A DNA stretch of 16,363 bases from DATKEG01 sp035544515 (GTDB lineage Bacteria; Acidobacteriota; Vicinamibacteria; Fen-336), in contig DATKEG010000079.1 in assembly GCA_035544515.1 (NCBI GenBank), positions 1-16,363 of the forward strand, given 5' to 3'. The translations under genes were made by a program, and so were the position numbers. Every line of letters begins with the position of its first letter. Position 1 is the stretch's first letter. The notes under the pieces are model-generated. The model worked only from the letters and a program-made list of their open reading frames with translations, had not been told where the DNA came from and ran no database searches. Below, piece by piece: positions 6,350 to 13,483 of the stretch.

Positions 6350-7164
6350 TGCCGGCCCCCCGCCCGCTCGCGGGCGGGCAGGACCTCCAGGCACGTGGTC
6401 CACCACCCCGTGCGCACCGTCTCCACGAACTCGGCCGGGAGCGCTTCTCTCTCCATCTCGCGGGCCAGCCGCTCGTGGTCGTAGGGGACCGGCACGAACT
6501 CGGTCCGCACGGAGCCGCCGGCCTGCTCCAGCATGGCGAACCACACGTTCGGGCGGCCGTCGTTGGCGGGCCGGCCCAGCGCCCCCACGTTGACCACGCC
6601 GCGGCCCTCCTCCACGAAGCGGCTCCAGTGCAGGCCCGTGTGCGTGCAGGCCACCACGTCGGCGTCGCACTCGCGCAGCAGCCGGCGGATGAACGGGTCC
6701 GGGGTGGTGCTCGCCCAGAGGAACTCGTTGATCCGGCGCGGGGAGCCGTGGCAGAGCAGCACGCGGCGGGAGCCGACGGTCAGGCGGGCGTGCCCGGGCA
6801 GCGTGCCCATCCAGGCCTTGTGCTCCGCCGAGGTGTTCCGGGCCGTGTAGTCGTAGGAGATCCGCGCGTAGTGGTTGTCGCGCGGGTCGGTGTAGCCGCA
6901 GCGGCAGTCCTCCGCTCCGCTGGCCAGGGACTCCTCGTAGTTGCCCTGGATCGCGGCCACCCCGGCCGCGCGCAGGATCTCGACGGTGCGGTCGGGATGC
7001 GGGCCGAACGCGCCGAAGTCGCCGAGCGCCACGATCGCCTCGGCCCCCCGCGCGCGGGCCAGCGCCAGCGCTTCGGCGAGCGCCAGGTAGTTGGAGTAGA
7101 TCCCGCCCAGGAGCGCCACCTTCGAGAACGTGCCCAGCTCGGCCGCGGCCTTCAGGTCCGGCAC
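6346..7164 (-). CDS. Calcineurin-like phosphoesterase-fold protein with degenerate metal motif I
   Basis: A 272-residue protein from GTG 7164 (GGGG about 6 bases upstream), overlapping the radical SAM stop by 13 bases; GTG 7119 would give 257 residues and start closer to the fold. The order of calcineurin-like motifs is kept: 'VALLGGIYSNYLAL' where DxH is expected, 'ALGDFGAFGPHPD', 'QGNYEESL' for GNH[DE], 'LLCHGSPRRINEFLW' and 'CTHTGLHW' for GHTH, then 'VVNVGALGRP'. Motif I reads G-G-I-Y, so both metal ligands Asp and His are missing, and GNHD reads GNYE. Activity as a normal two-metal phosphatase is therefore doubtful; a single-metal or binding role is possible. A central insertion carries 'CRCGYTDPRDNHYARISYDY'. 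It sits between the radical SAM and Cys/His membrane genes. Confidence 0.8.
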   Translation of the reverse strand: MPDLKAAAELGTFSKVALLGGIYSNYLALAEALALARARGAEAIVALGDFGAFGPHPDRTVEILRAAGVAAIQGNYEESLASGAEDCRCGYTDPRDNHYARISYDYTARNTSAEHKAWMGTLPGHARLTVGSRRVLLCHGSPRRINEFLWASTTPDPFIRRLLRECDADVVACTHTGLHWSRFVEEGRGVVNVGALGRPANDGRPNVWFAMLEQAGGSVRTEFVPVPYDHERLAREMEREALPAEFVETVRTGWWTTCLEVLPARERAGGRH

Positions 7165-8036
7165 GAGAGCCCCTGCTCGTGGCACGTGTAACACGCGCGG
7201 TAGCTCAGCTCGAACGGCCGCAGCGCGCCCGCGAGCGACGAGGCCAGGCGCGCGGCGGGGAAGTCGATGAGGATGGGGCAGACGTACACCCCGCGCGCGG
7301 TGACCATGCGCGAGGACGAGCACTGGAGCGCCTCCGCCTCCTCGGCCGTGAGCGTGCGGCCGGCGAGCGATTCCCACTCCGCGTAGGCCCGCGTGCGGTC
7401 CGCCTCCGCGCCCAGGCGCAGCAGCGGCATGACCTTGAGCCGCGGCTGGCGCAGTCCGGCCGCGCGCAGGAACTCCAGGAACCGCGTGCGGCCGGCGGCG
7501 CTGGCCGCGCCCGCGCACGCCTCGGTGACGGTCAGGACCGGGTTGATCCCGGCCTCGGCCAGGTGCGCGAGGCCGGCCATGATCCGGTCGAACGTCCCCG
7601 CGCCGCGGATGGGGTCGTTCGTGGCCGCGTCCCACCCGTCGATGGAGACGCGCAGGTCGAGGCTGTAGGCGCTGCCGTCGGCCAGCCCCCGCAGCCGCCG
7701 CGCGGTCTCGGGGCGGACGAGCAGCCCGTTGGTGAGGACGGTGGCCGGTCCCTGGCGGAGCGTGGCCTCGAGCATGTCCAGCAGCTCGCGGTTCAAGAAG
7801 GGCTCGCCGCCCGTGAAGTAGTACTCGCGCACGCCGAGCGCCGCCGCCTCCTCCAGGTGCGTGCGCACCGTCTGCAGGCTCATCATCTCGTGCGCGTGGT
7901 TCGTGGGGGAGGACGAGATGAAGCAGTGCCGGCACTGGATGTTGCAGAGGGTGCCCGCCACCTGGAACCACAGCGTGTCCAGCGCGACCAGGGGCGACCA
8001 CGGGTAGCGCGGCAGGGCAGCGGCGGGCAGGCTCAT
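7152..8036 (-). CDS. Radical SAM enzyme with SPASM/twitch-like C-terminal cysteines
   Basis: A 294-residue protein. Cys31-x3-Cys35-x2-Cys38 (CNIQCRHC) binds the [4Fe-4S] cluster that cleaves S-adenosylmethionine, and 'YYFTGGEPF' (72-80) contacts SAM. 'RVSIDG' (129-134) and 'DPIRGAGTFDRIMAGL' follow as in other SPASM-group enzymes. Near the C-terminus Cys239, Cys253 (in 'GVYVCP'), Cys282, Cys285 and Cys292 ('CYTCHEQGLSC') suggest an auxiliary iron-sulfur cluster, as in SPASM or twitch domains, although spacing is not canonical. The substrate is unknown. It lacks the look of ArsS and has no in-frame TGA for selenocysteine. Its ATG overlaps the FAD gene stop (ATGA), so it lies mid-operon. Confidence 0.9.
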   Translation of the reverse strand: MSLPAAALPRYPWSPLVALDTLWFQVAGTLCNIQCRHCFISSSPTNHAHEMMSLQTVRTHLEEAAALGVREYYFTGGEPFLNRELLDMLEATLRQGPATVLTNGLLVRPETARRLRGLADGSAYSLDLRVSIDGWDAATNDPIRGAGTFDRIMAGLAHLAEAGINPVLTVTEACAGAASAAGRTRFLEFLRAAGLRQPRLKVMPLLRLGAEADRTRAYAEWESLAGRTLTAEEAEALQCSSSRMVTARGVYVCPILIDFPAARLASSLAGALRPFELSYRACYTCHEQGLSCRT

Positions 8037-9187
8037 GGGCGCGCCGCCAGCGAGTCGAGGATCGTCTCGAGCTGCCCGAGACCCGCGCGCAGGAGGAACG
8101 TGGGCAGCCGGCCGTAGCTCTTGGCGCCGACCATGTGGAAGCCGGGCTCGCCGGAGTCGAGGTCGCGCGGCGCGACGGCCGGCGGCGTGAGGCAGTCGGT
8201 CACGTTCGACAGGGCGCGCGCCAGGCGTGCCGGGCCCTCGCTGGCCGGCGAGATCTCCAGCGCCAGCTCGCCCAGGAACGACAGGTCGGGCCGGTACCCG
8301 GTCAGCGCCGCCACGGCGTCGAACACGCCGCCGCGGCCTCCGCCGAGCGACACGGCCAGACGCCCGTCCTGCAGCCGCACGCACTCGACGGCGGCGCGGC
8401 GCTCCACTCTCAAGAAGGACGGCGGCTCGGCGGCCAGGTCGTTGGCGGCCGCCGTGACGCGCTGCCGCTCGGGCAGCGGGTCCTCGGCCACCTCGACGCA
8501 CGGCCGCCGGTTCGGCGAGCGCACGGCCCACGTCACGCGCGGCCGGGGCTCGGCGGAGGCGAGGAGGGCGAGGGCGTTGGCCGCGGAGTGGCCGTGGCCC
8601 ACGAGCAGGACGTCGCGGCCGGCCAGGCGGGGGAGCGCCGACTCGAGCGCGCCGAGGTGGCGGATGATCTGGCCGTCGAGCGCGCGCTCGCCGGGCGCGG
8701 GGATGCCGCCGGCGCCGAGCGCGGCCGGCCGGCCGTAGACGCCGGACGCGTCGAGCACCGCGTCGGCCTCCAGCAGGTGCTCCCCCTCGGGGGTCTCCAC
8801 GAGCAGCCGGAACGGGCGCTCCCCGCGCAGCGGATGGCCGGGGAGGTCCCGCCGTATCGTCCGCGCCCGGCCCACCGCGAGCACGCGATGCCCGGTGCGC
8901 ACGCGGCCGGCGAGCGCCGGCCTCCGCGCGAGCGGCTCGAGCACGTGTTCGACCATCTCGGGCCCCGTGAGCAGCGCGTCGCCGGGCGGGCACGCCCGAC
9001 CCAGCGCCGCCTGGGCGCGCGCCGACGCGTTCATGGCGAACGGGCTGAACAGGCGCACGCTTCCCCAGCGGTGCAGGCTCGCGCCGACGCGCTCTTTCTC
9101 GAGGACGGTCACGTCGAAGCCGCGCTCGGCGGCGCCCAGGGCCGCTTCCAGCCCGATGGGTCCCGCGCCGATCACGACCAGGCGCAT
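8033..9187 (-). CDS. FAD/NAD(P)-binding oxidoreductase of the radical SAM operon
   Basis: A 384-residue flavoprotein. Residues 4-20 ('VVIGAGPIGLEAALGAA') give the GxGxxG dinucleotide fold for FAD, with 'VLEKERVG' at its end. 'LDASGVYGRP' (145-153) is the GD-like motif and 'VLLVGHGHSAANALALL' (193-209) a second dinucleotide site for NAD(P)H. 'LTGYRPDLSFL' (295-305) and 'HMVGAKSYGRLPTFLLRAGL' (351-370) are C-terminal signatures. The layout resembles YpdA/thioredoxin-reductase-like enzymes and flavin monooxygenases, but no paired redox cysteines (CxxC) are seen, so a monooxygenase or dehydrogenase is more likely than a disulfide reductase. One base separates its ATG from the CMD stop and its stop overlaps the radical SAM start. 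It may supply electrons or oxidise the product of the pathway. Confidence 0.85.
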   Translation of the reverse strand: MRLVVIGAGPIGLEAALGAAERGFDVTVLEKERVGASLHRWGSVRLFSPFAMNASARAQAALGRACPPGDALLTGPEMVEHVLEPLARRPALAGRVRTGHRVLAVGRARTIRRDLPGHPLRGERPFRLLVETPEGEHLLEADAVLDASGVYGRPAALGAGGIPAPGERALDGQIIRHLGALESALPRLAGRDVLLVGHGHSAANALALLASAEPRPRVTWAVRSPNRRPCVEVAEDPLPERQRVTAAANDLAAEPPSFLRVERRAAVECVRLQDGRLAVSLGGGRGGVFDAVAALTGYRPDLSFLGELALEISPASEGPARLARALSNVTDCLTPPAVAPRDLDSGEPGFHMVGAKSYGRLPTFLLRAGLGQLETILDSLAARP

Positions 9188-9188
9188 C

Positions 9189-9518
9189 TCAGGCGTTCCT
9201 GTCCATGGCGTTGCAGGCCTGGACCCAGTGCGCGATCACCCCCCCGCCGCGGATGGCGGCGGCCACGCTGACCGCTTCGCTCATCTCCTCGGGCGAGGCG
9301 CCGGCCTCGGCGCAGCCCGACGAGTACGAATCGATGCAATACGGCTCCTGGATGGCGTAGGCCACGGCGAGCGCGATGAGCTTCTTGGTCTTCTCGTCGA
9401 GGGCGCCCTTCTCCATGGTGGCCGCGTACCACTTCATGAACAGGTCGAAGAGCCGCGGGTTTGTCTTCGCCATCTCCGTGAACCGCGCCAGGTCCTCGGA
9501 CACGTAATAGCTGGGCAT
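9189..9518 (-). CDS. CMD/AhpD-like protein, rSAM-associated peroxidase-like type
   Basis: A 109-residue protein with a strong Shine-Dalgarno (AGGAGG, 4 bases before the ATG). The core 'KKLIALAVAYAIQEPYCIDS' followed by 'YSSGC', then 'SEAVSVAAAIRGGGVIAHW', is that of carboxymuconolactone decarboxylase/AhpD proteins. It looks closest to the group named arsenosugar biosynthesis-associated peroxidase-like proteins, which typically read 'QCPYCIDAY'. Here the first Cys of the CxxC pair is Glu58 (E-P-Y-C61), so the classic AhpD disulfide cannot form; Cys69 lies 8 residues downstream of Cys61. His97 of the usual proton relay is kept. It follows the glycosyltransferase by 12 bases and precedes the FAD enzyme by one, so it is surely part of the same operon. 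A redox function is expected from the family; the substrate is unknown. Confidence 0.85.
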   Translation of the reverse strand: MPSYYVSEDLARFTEMAKTNPRLFDLFMKWYAATMEKGALDEKTKKLIALAVAYAIQEPYCIDSYSSGCAEAGASPEEMSEAVSVAAAIRGGGVIAHWVQACNAMDRNA

Positions 9519-9522
9519 GGAT

Positions 9523-9528
9523 CCTCCT
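9523..9528 (-). promoter_or_regulatory. Strong Shine-Dalgarno of the CMD gene
   Basis: On the minus strand AGGAGG lies 4 bases before the ATG at 9518, between the glycosyltransferase stop and this start. It is the best ribosome binding site in the minus-strand operon and suggests the CMD protein is made in larger amounts than its neighbours. Confidence 0.6.
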
Positions 9529-9530
9529 GA

Positions 9531-10193
9531 CTACGCGTGGTCGCCGTACAGCCGCGCCAGGCGGTCGGGCGGGAGGCCCGCGGCGTAGAGCGCCTGCAGT
9601 CCCAGGTTGCGCACGGTCGTGGCCACCACCCCTCCCTCCTCCCAGCGCCGGGCGCTGGTGAAGGCCCGCACCGCCGGGAACGCCATCCGTCCCGCCCGCC
9701 CAAGCCGTTGTGAGAACGCGAGATCTTCCATGAGCGGTAACGGAGGGAACCCCCCGATGATTCCATAGATCGCGCGCCGAACGAAGATGCCCTGGTCGCC
9801 GAAGGGCAGGCGGAACAGCCGGCAGCGCAGGGCCACGCCGGCCTCGATCAGGCGGTAGGCCCGGCGCGGGGAGTCCACGGCCAGGCGGAAGGCCCCCCCG
9901 ACCACCTCCGACGGCAGCGAAAACAGCGCCTGCGCCCAGCCGTCCTCGAGCCGCGTGTCCGCGTGCAGGAACACGAGCCAGTCGCCCGTCGCCTCGCGCG
10001 CGCCGCGGTCGAGCTGCAGCCCCCGCCCGCGCGGGGAGGCGACGACGCGCGCGCCCGCGCGCCGCGCCGCCTCCGCCGTGGCGTCCTCCGACCCGCCGTC
10101 CACGACGATCACCTCGGCCAGGCCGCGGACGGAGGCGACGGCGTGCGCCACGCTCCTCTCCTCGTTGAGGGCGGGGATGACCACCGACAGCAT
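9531..10193 (-). CDS. Family 2 glycosyltransferase, TIGR04283-like (rSAM/arsenosugar-associated)
   Basis: A 220-residue GT-A enzyme. 'MLSVVIPALNEE' opens the nucleotide-sugar fold, 'VIVVDGGSEDAT' (28-39) binds the donor, and 'WLVFLHADTRL' (72-82) carries the DxD-like metal motif as HADT. 'FGDQGIFVRR' (131-140) and 'MEDLAFSQRLGR' (155-166) complete the active site. Size and motif set match the short cytosolic glycosyltransferases named transferase 2, rSAM/selenodomain-associated, later assigned to arsenosugar biosynthesis. The enzyme would transfer a sugar to a small acceptor rather than build a polymer. It starts 8 bases after the murB stop and is followed by the CMD gene. The exact donor and acceptor cannot be read from the sequence. 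Confidence 0.85.
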   Translation of the reverse strand: MLSVVIPALNEERSVAHAVASVRGLAEVIVVDGGSEDATAEAARRAGARVVASPRGRGLQLDRGAREATGDWLVFLHADTRLEDGWAQALFSLPSEVVGGAFRLAVDSPRRAYRLIEAGVALRCRLFRLPFGDQGIFVRRAIYGIIGGFPPLPLMEDLAFSQRLGRAGRMAFPAVRAFTSARRWEEGGVVATTVRNLGLQALYAAGLPPDRLARLYGDHA

Positions 10194-10201
10194 CGGGGGT
10201 C

Positions 10202-11287
10202 TCACAGCGCGACGTTCACGAACACGGGCTCCGGCTCCAGCGTCACGTCGAAGCGGTCGCGCACCCGGCCGCGGATCTCGCGCGCGAGCTCCACGACCTC
10301 CCGCGCGGTGCCGTCCCCGCAGTTGACGAGGGCGAGGGTGTGGTTGGTGGAGATGGCGACGTTGCCCCGCCGGTACCCGCGGCGCAGCCCGGCGCGCTCG
10401 ATCAGCCACGCGGCCGAGAGCTTCACCCGGCCCTCGCCGGCCGGCCAGGAGGGCATGGCGTCCGCGGCCTCGCCCTCTCCTTCCGCCCGCAGGAGGTCCT
10501 GGATCCGCGGCCGCGCGGCCTCCGGGAGGATCGGGTTCATGAAGAACGAGCCCACGCTGCGCCGGTTCGGGTCCTCCGGGTCGATGACCATGGACTTGCG
10601 CCGGCGGATGGCGAGGACGGCCTCGCGCGCGTCGCCGAGCGAGGGTGGATAGGGACCGCGGCCGGCGAGCGCGCGCTCCAGCTCCGCGTAGCGCACCGCG
10701 GGAGGGCCGCCGGGCCGGAGGGTGAACGTCACGGCCAGGATCAGGAACCGCCCGCGGTCCTCGCGCTTGAACCGGCTGTCCCGGTAGGCGAAGCGGCACT
10801 CGGCGTTGGAGAAGGACACGGGCGCGCCGGTGGCCAGCTCGAGCGCGTCCACGCGGCCGATGGTCTCGGAGACGTCCTGCCCGTACGCGCCGACGTTCTG
10901 GAGGGGGGTGGCGCCGACGCGGCCGGGGATGCCGGAGAGGCACTCGATGCCGGCCCAGCCCTTCTCCACGGCCAGCCGGACCAGCGGGTCCCACTCCTCG
11001 CCGGCGCCCGCCCGCAGCTCGACCCGCCCGTCCGCCGCCGTGGCCTCGATGCCCGACAGGCGCACGTGCAGCACGAGGCCGGCGAAGCCCTCGTCGCCGA
11101 CGACCACGTTGGAGCCGCCGCCCAGGACGAGGACGGGCAGGCCGCGGTCGGCCGCCCAGGAAAGGCCGGCCTGGAGGGTGCGGCGGTCGAGGGCCTCGAG
11201 GAAGTACCGGGCCGGTCCCCCCACGCCCAGGGTGCACAGCGGCCCCAGGGCCACGTCGCGGCGGACGTCCAGGGGGCCGGGAACCAT
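10202..11287 (-). CDS. murB: UDP-N-acetylenolpyruvoylglucosamine reductase (type I)
   Basis: A 361-residue cytoplasmic flavoenzyme that reduces UDP-GlcNAc-enolpyruvate to UDP-MurNAc with NADPH, the second committed step of peptidoglycan synthesis. 'TLGVGGPARYF' (19-29) and 'LVLGGGSNVVV' (53-63) bind FAD; 'SGIPGRVGATPLQNVGAYGQ' (118-137) is the family signature. 'YRDSRFK' (168-174, Arg169), 'SVGSFFMNP' (244-252, Ser247 as proton donor) and a Glu in 'LEPEPVFV' near the C-terminus supply catalytic residues. The Y-R-D-S-x-F-K pattern and length indicate the E. coli-like type I enzyme. It is not among other mur or division genes; it heads the minus-strand operon with a glycosyltransferase 8 bases downstream. 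The ATG at 11287 has no Shine-Dalgarno but a CATAAT box just upstream. Confidence 0.95.
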   Translation of the reverse strand: MVPGPLDVRRDVALGPLCTLGVGGPARYFLEALDRRTLQAGLSWAADRGLPVLVLGGGSNVVVGDEGFAGLVLHVRLSGIEATAADGRVELRAGAGEEWDPLVRLAVEKGWAGIECLSGIPGRVGATPLQNVGAYGQDVSETIGRVDALELATGAPVSFSNAECRFAYRDSRFKREDRGRFLILAVTFTLRPGGPPAVRYAELERALAGRGPYPPSLGDAREAVLAIRRRKSMVIDPEDPNRRSVGSFFMNPILPEAARPRIQDLLRAEGEGEAADAMPSWPAGEGRVKLSAAWLIERAGLRRGYRRGNVAISTNHTLALVNCGDGTAREVVELAREIRGRVRDRFDVTLEPEPVFVNVAL

Positions 11288-11293
11288 GGTCAC

Positions 11294-11299
11294 ATTATG
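11294..11299 (-). promoter_or_regulatory. Candidate -10 element for murB, possibly leaderless
   Basis: On the minus strand CATAAT (5 of 6 to TATAAT) lies 6 bases before the murB ATG, which has no Shine-Dalgarno. No good -35 is seen at the standard distance. The arrangement repeats that at 3536-3549, so a leaderless murB message is plausible. Confidence 0.4.
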
Positions 11300-11321
11300 G
11301 CTGACAACTTTTTGCACGGCT

Positions 11322-11342
11322 CCTCGCACGCGCGGTGCGAGG
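11322..11342. repeat. Perfect 8-base inverted repeat upstream of the TonB receptor gene
   Basis: CCTCGCAC and GTGCGAGG are exact reverse complements around a 5-base centre (GCGCG). Flanking GGC (11318-11320) and GCC (11345-11347) could extend the stem past a small bulge. It lies in the 93-base divergent spacer between murB and the TonB-dependent receptor gene, 38 bases before the receptor ATG. It may be an operator or a hairpin in the receptor leader. No U-tract follows, so it is not a standard terminator. Confidence 0.5.
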
Positions 11343-11369
11343 CTGCCGTATGCTCGGCGAGCCGCTTCT

Positions 11370-11374
11370 GGAGG
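11370..11374 (+). promoter_or_regulatory. Shine-Dalgarno of the TonB-dependent receptor gene
   Basis: GGAGG with a 6-base gap to ATG 11381. It selects this ATG, which begins a good signal peptide, over an in-frame ATG at 11297 that would add 28 hydrophilic residues and lies against the murB start. Confidence 0.7.
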
Positions 11375-11380
11375 TTTGTC

Positions 11381-13474
11381 ATGATCCGTAGTCTCTTCGC
11401 CGTGGGCCTCGTGGCCCTCCTGGCCGCGCCGGGACTCGCGCAGGAGGACCGGGCAGAGCCCGACCCGCCGCGCCGCGCCGAGGTCGTGGACGTCGAGGCG
11501 GACCTGCCGGCCGTCCCCGTCCTCAGCGCGACCACGCTCAAGTCGCCGCTGCCGTTGCAGCTCACGCCGGCCAGCGTCAGCATCGTCTCCCGTCCGGTGT
11601 TCCAGGCGCAGGCGGCGCTCGTGGCCAGCGACGCGCTCGGCCACGCCGCCGGCGTGTTCCCCGCCTCGGGCTTCGGCGTGTTCGACTTCTTCACCCTCCG
11701 CGGCTTCGACTCGCTCAGCAGCGGCCTCGTGCTCACGGACGCGGTGGCGGAGCCCGAGTCGACGTTCTTCCCCCTCTACAACGTCCGGCAGGTCGAGGTG
11801 CTCAAGGGCCCGGGCGCCTTCCTCTACGGCGGCAACGCGCTGGCCGGCGCGGTGCACCTCGTGCGCAAGCAGCCGCGCCCGGGGCGCTTCGCCGACCTGA
11901 ACCTGCTCTACGGCCGGTTCGACACCGTCGAGGGGACGCTCGACGGCAACGTCGCGAACGAGGACGGATCGCTGGCCTTCCGGCTCAACGCCCTCACCCG
12001 CGGGTCGGACGGCTACCGCGACGGCATGGAGAGCGCGCAGCACGCGATCCACCCGGCGGTGTCCTGGCGGCCCGACGCGTCCACCCGGCTCGCCTTCTCG
12101 CTGGAGTACGTGCGCAGCGAGTTCCAGCCGGACAGCGGCCTGCCTCTCTTCGGCGGCGCGCTTCCGGACGTGCCCCGCACGCGCTCCTTCCAGTCGCCGT
12201 TCGACCACTCGGGGCAGGACCTCTACCGCGTGCGGCTCGACGCCGAGCGCCAGCTCGGCGAGCACGTGCTGCTGCGCGACAAGCTCTACTACACGGAGCT
12301 CGACTGGCGCTCCGACGGCACGCTCCTCTCCGGGGCCTTCCCCGACCCGCGGGGCGGCGCGCTGGTCGCGCGCGGCATGACCCTGCTCGACGACCGCCAG
12401 CGCATCCTGGGCAACCAGCTCGAAGCCGTGGTCTCGTTCGCGACCGGCCCCGCGCGCCACCGCCTGCTGGCGGGGGTGGAGCTGGTCCGCGCCCTCGACG
12501 ACTTCACGCTCGACGTGGCCGCGCTGCCCTTCATCGGGCTGTACGAGCCGGTGGAGACCGCGCAGCGGCCGCTCTTCATCCTTCCCGGCTTCTCCCAGGC
12601 GGGCAACGCCCGCGCGACCACGGTGGCGCCGTACGTGGTGGACGAGATCGCGCTCTCCGACAAGCTGCGCCTCCTCGCCGGCGCGCGCCTCGACGCCATC
12701 GACTACGAGGAGAAGGTCAGCGGCACCCGCCGCGACGACACGCAGGTCAGCCCGCTCGGGGGCCTCGTCTTCAGCCCCACGGGCCGGCTCTCCTTCTACG
12801 CGAGCGCCGGACGCGCGTTCGGCCCGCCCTCGACGCTGGTGGTGGGGGAGCGCCGGCCCGAGCGGAGCTACCAGGTGGAGGTGGGCGCCAAGCGCACGTT
12901 CCTGGGCCACCGCGGCCTGGCCACGTTCGCCCTCTACCACCTGGAGAAGGAGGACATCGCCATCCCCGACTCCACGGGCGTCACGCGCCAGGCCGGGGAC
13001 CAGCGCTCGCGCGGCGCGGAGCTGGAGGTCTCGGCCGAGGTGGCCCGCGGCTGGTTCGCCTTCGGCTCCTACGCCTACACCGACGCGGAGCTCACGCGCT
13101 TCGCGGAGGTGGTGCCGCTCGCGCCCCCGGACTTCGTCGTGCTCGACCGCTCCGGCAACCGGCCGCCCTTCGCCCCGCGCCACCTGGCCAGCCTCTGGGC
13201 CATGAAGGAGTTCGACCTCGGGTTCGGCCTGGGCCTGGGCGCGCGCTACGTGGGGCGGCACTTCGTGGCCGAGGACAACGGCTACGAGGTGGACCCCTAC
13301 CTCACCCTCGACGTCGCCGCCTCCTACCGTCGCGGCCGCATGAAGATGAGCCTGCACTGCAAGAACGTCACGGACGCGGAGTACGAGACGCGCGGCTTCG
13401 GCGGCGCGGCGGTGACTCCCGGGCGGCCGTTCACGGCCTACGCGCGCGTCGAGCTGTCGCTGGGGTCGCGGTAA
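11381..13474 (+). CDS. TonB-dependent outer-membrane receptor
   Basis: A 697-residue protein with a signal peptide (residues 1-20, hydrophobic 'SLFAVGLVALLAAPGLA'). A candidate TonB box lies at 33-38 (AEVVDV). The plug domain runs about 55-165: 'TPASVSIVS', 'FDFFTLRGFDS', and the conserved 'VEVLKGPGAFLYGGNALAGA'. The rest is a beta-barrel with alternating aromatic strands, ending 'RGRMKMSLHCKNVTDAEYET' and then 'RVELSLGSR'; the last residue is Arg rather than the usual Phe or Trp, though an aromatic-rich strand lies close by. The layout fits siderophore or vitamin-type importers. No Fur box is evident upstream. Nine bases separate it from the adenylating enzyme gene, so ligand uptake or surface binding may be linked to that pathway. 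Confidence 0.92.
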   Translation: MIRSLFAVGLVALLAAPGLAQEDRAEPDPPRRAEVVDVEADLPAVPVLSATTLKSPLPLQLTPASVSIVSRPVFQAQAALVASDALGHAAGVFPASGFGVFDFFTLRGFDSLSSGLVLTDAVAEPESTFFPLYNVRQVEVLKGPGAFLYGGNALAGAVHLVRKQPRPGRFADLNLLYGRFDTVEGTLDGNVANEDGSLAFRLNALTRGSDGYRDGMESAQHAIHPAVSWRPDASTRLAFSLEYVRSEFQPDSGLPLFGGALPDVPRTRSFQSPFDHSGQDLYRVRLDAERQLGEHVLLRDKLYYTELDWRSDGTLLSGAFPDPRGGALVARGMTLLDDRQRILGNQLEAVVSFATGPARHRLLAGVELVRALDDFTLDVAALPFIGLYEPVETAQRPLFILPGFSQAGNARATTVAPYVVDEIALSDKLRLLAGARLDAIDYEEKVSGTRRDDTQVSPLGGLVFSPTGRLSFYASAGRAFGPPSTLVVGERRPERSYQVEVGAKRTFLGHRGLATFALYHLEKEDIAIPDSTGVTRQAGDQRSRGAELEVSAEVARGWFAFGSYAYTDAELTRFAEVVPLAPPDFVVLDRSGNRPPFAPRHLASLWAMKEFDLGFGLGLGARYVGRHFVAEDNGYEVDPYLTLDVAASYRRGRMKMSLHCKNVTDAEYETRGFGGAAVTPGRPFTAYARVELSLGSR

Positions 13475-13483
13475 CATCTCCCC

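Noticed and set aside
4892..6593. Plus-strand open frame across mazF and the secretin-like operon
   Set aside because: No recognisable domain and biased composition; the same region is explained by mazF in another frame and three overlapping minus-strand genes with clear motifs.
7152..8036. Radical SAM enzyme as ArsS (arsenosugar/selenocysteine type)
   Set aside because: The N-terminal sequence, the CxxxCxxC context and the C-terminal Cys pattern do not look like ArsS, and no in-frame TGA codon for selenocysteine is present.
11288..11380. Fur box for the TonB-dependent receptor
   Set aside because: No match to the AT-rich GATAATGATAATCATTATC-type palindrome is visible; the only strong dyad is GC-rich.
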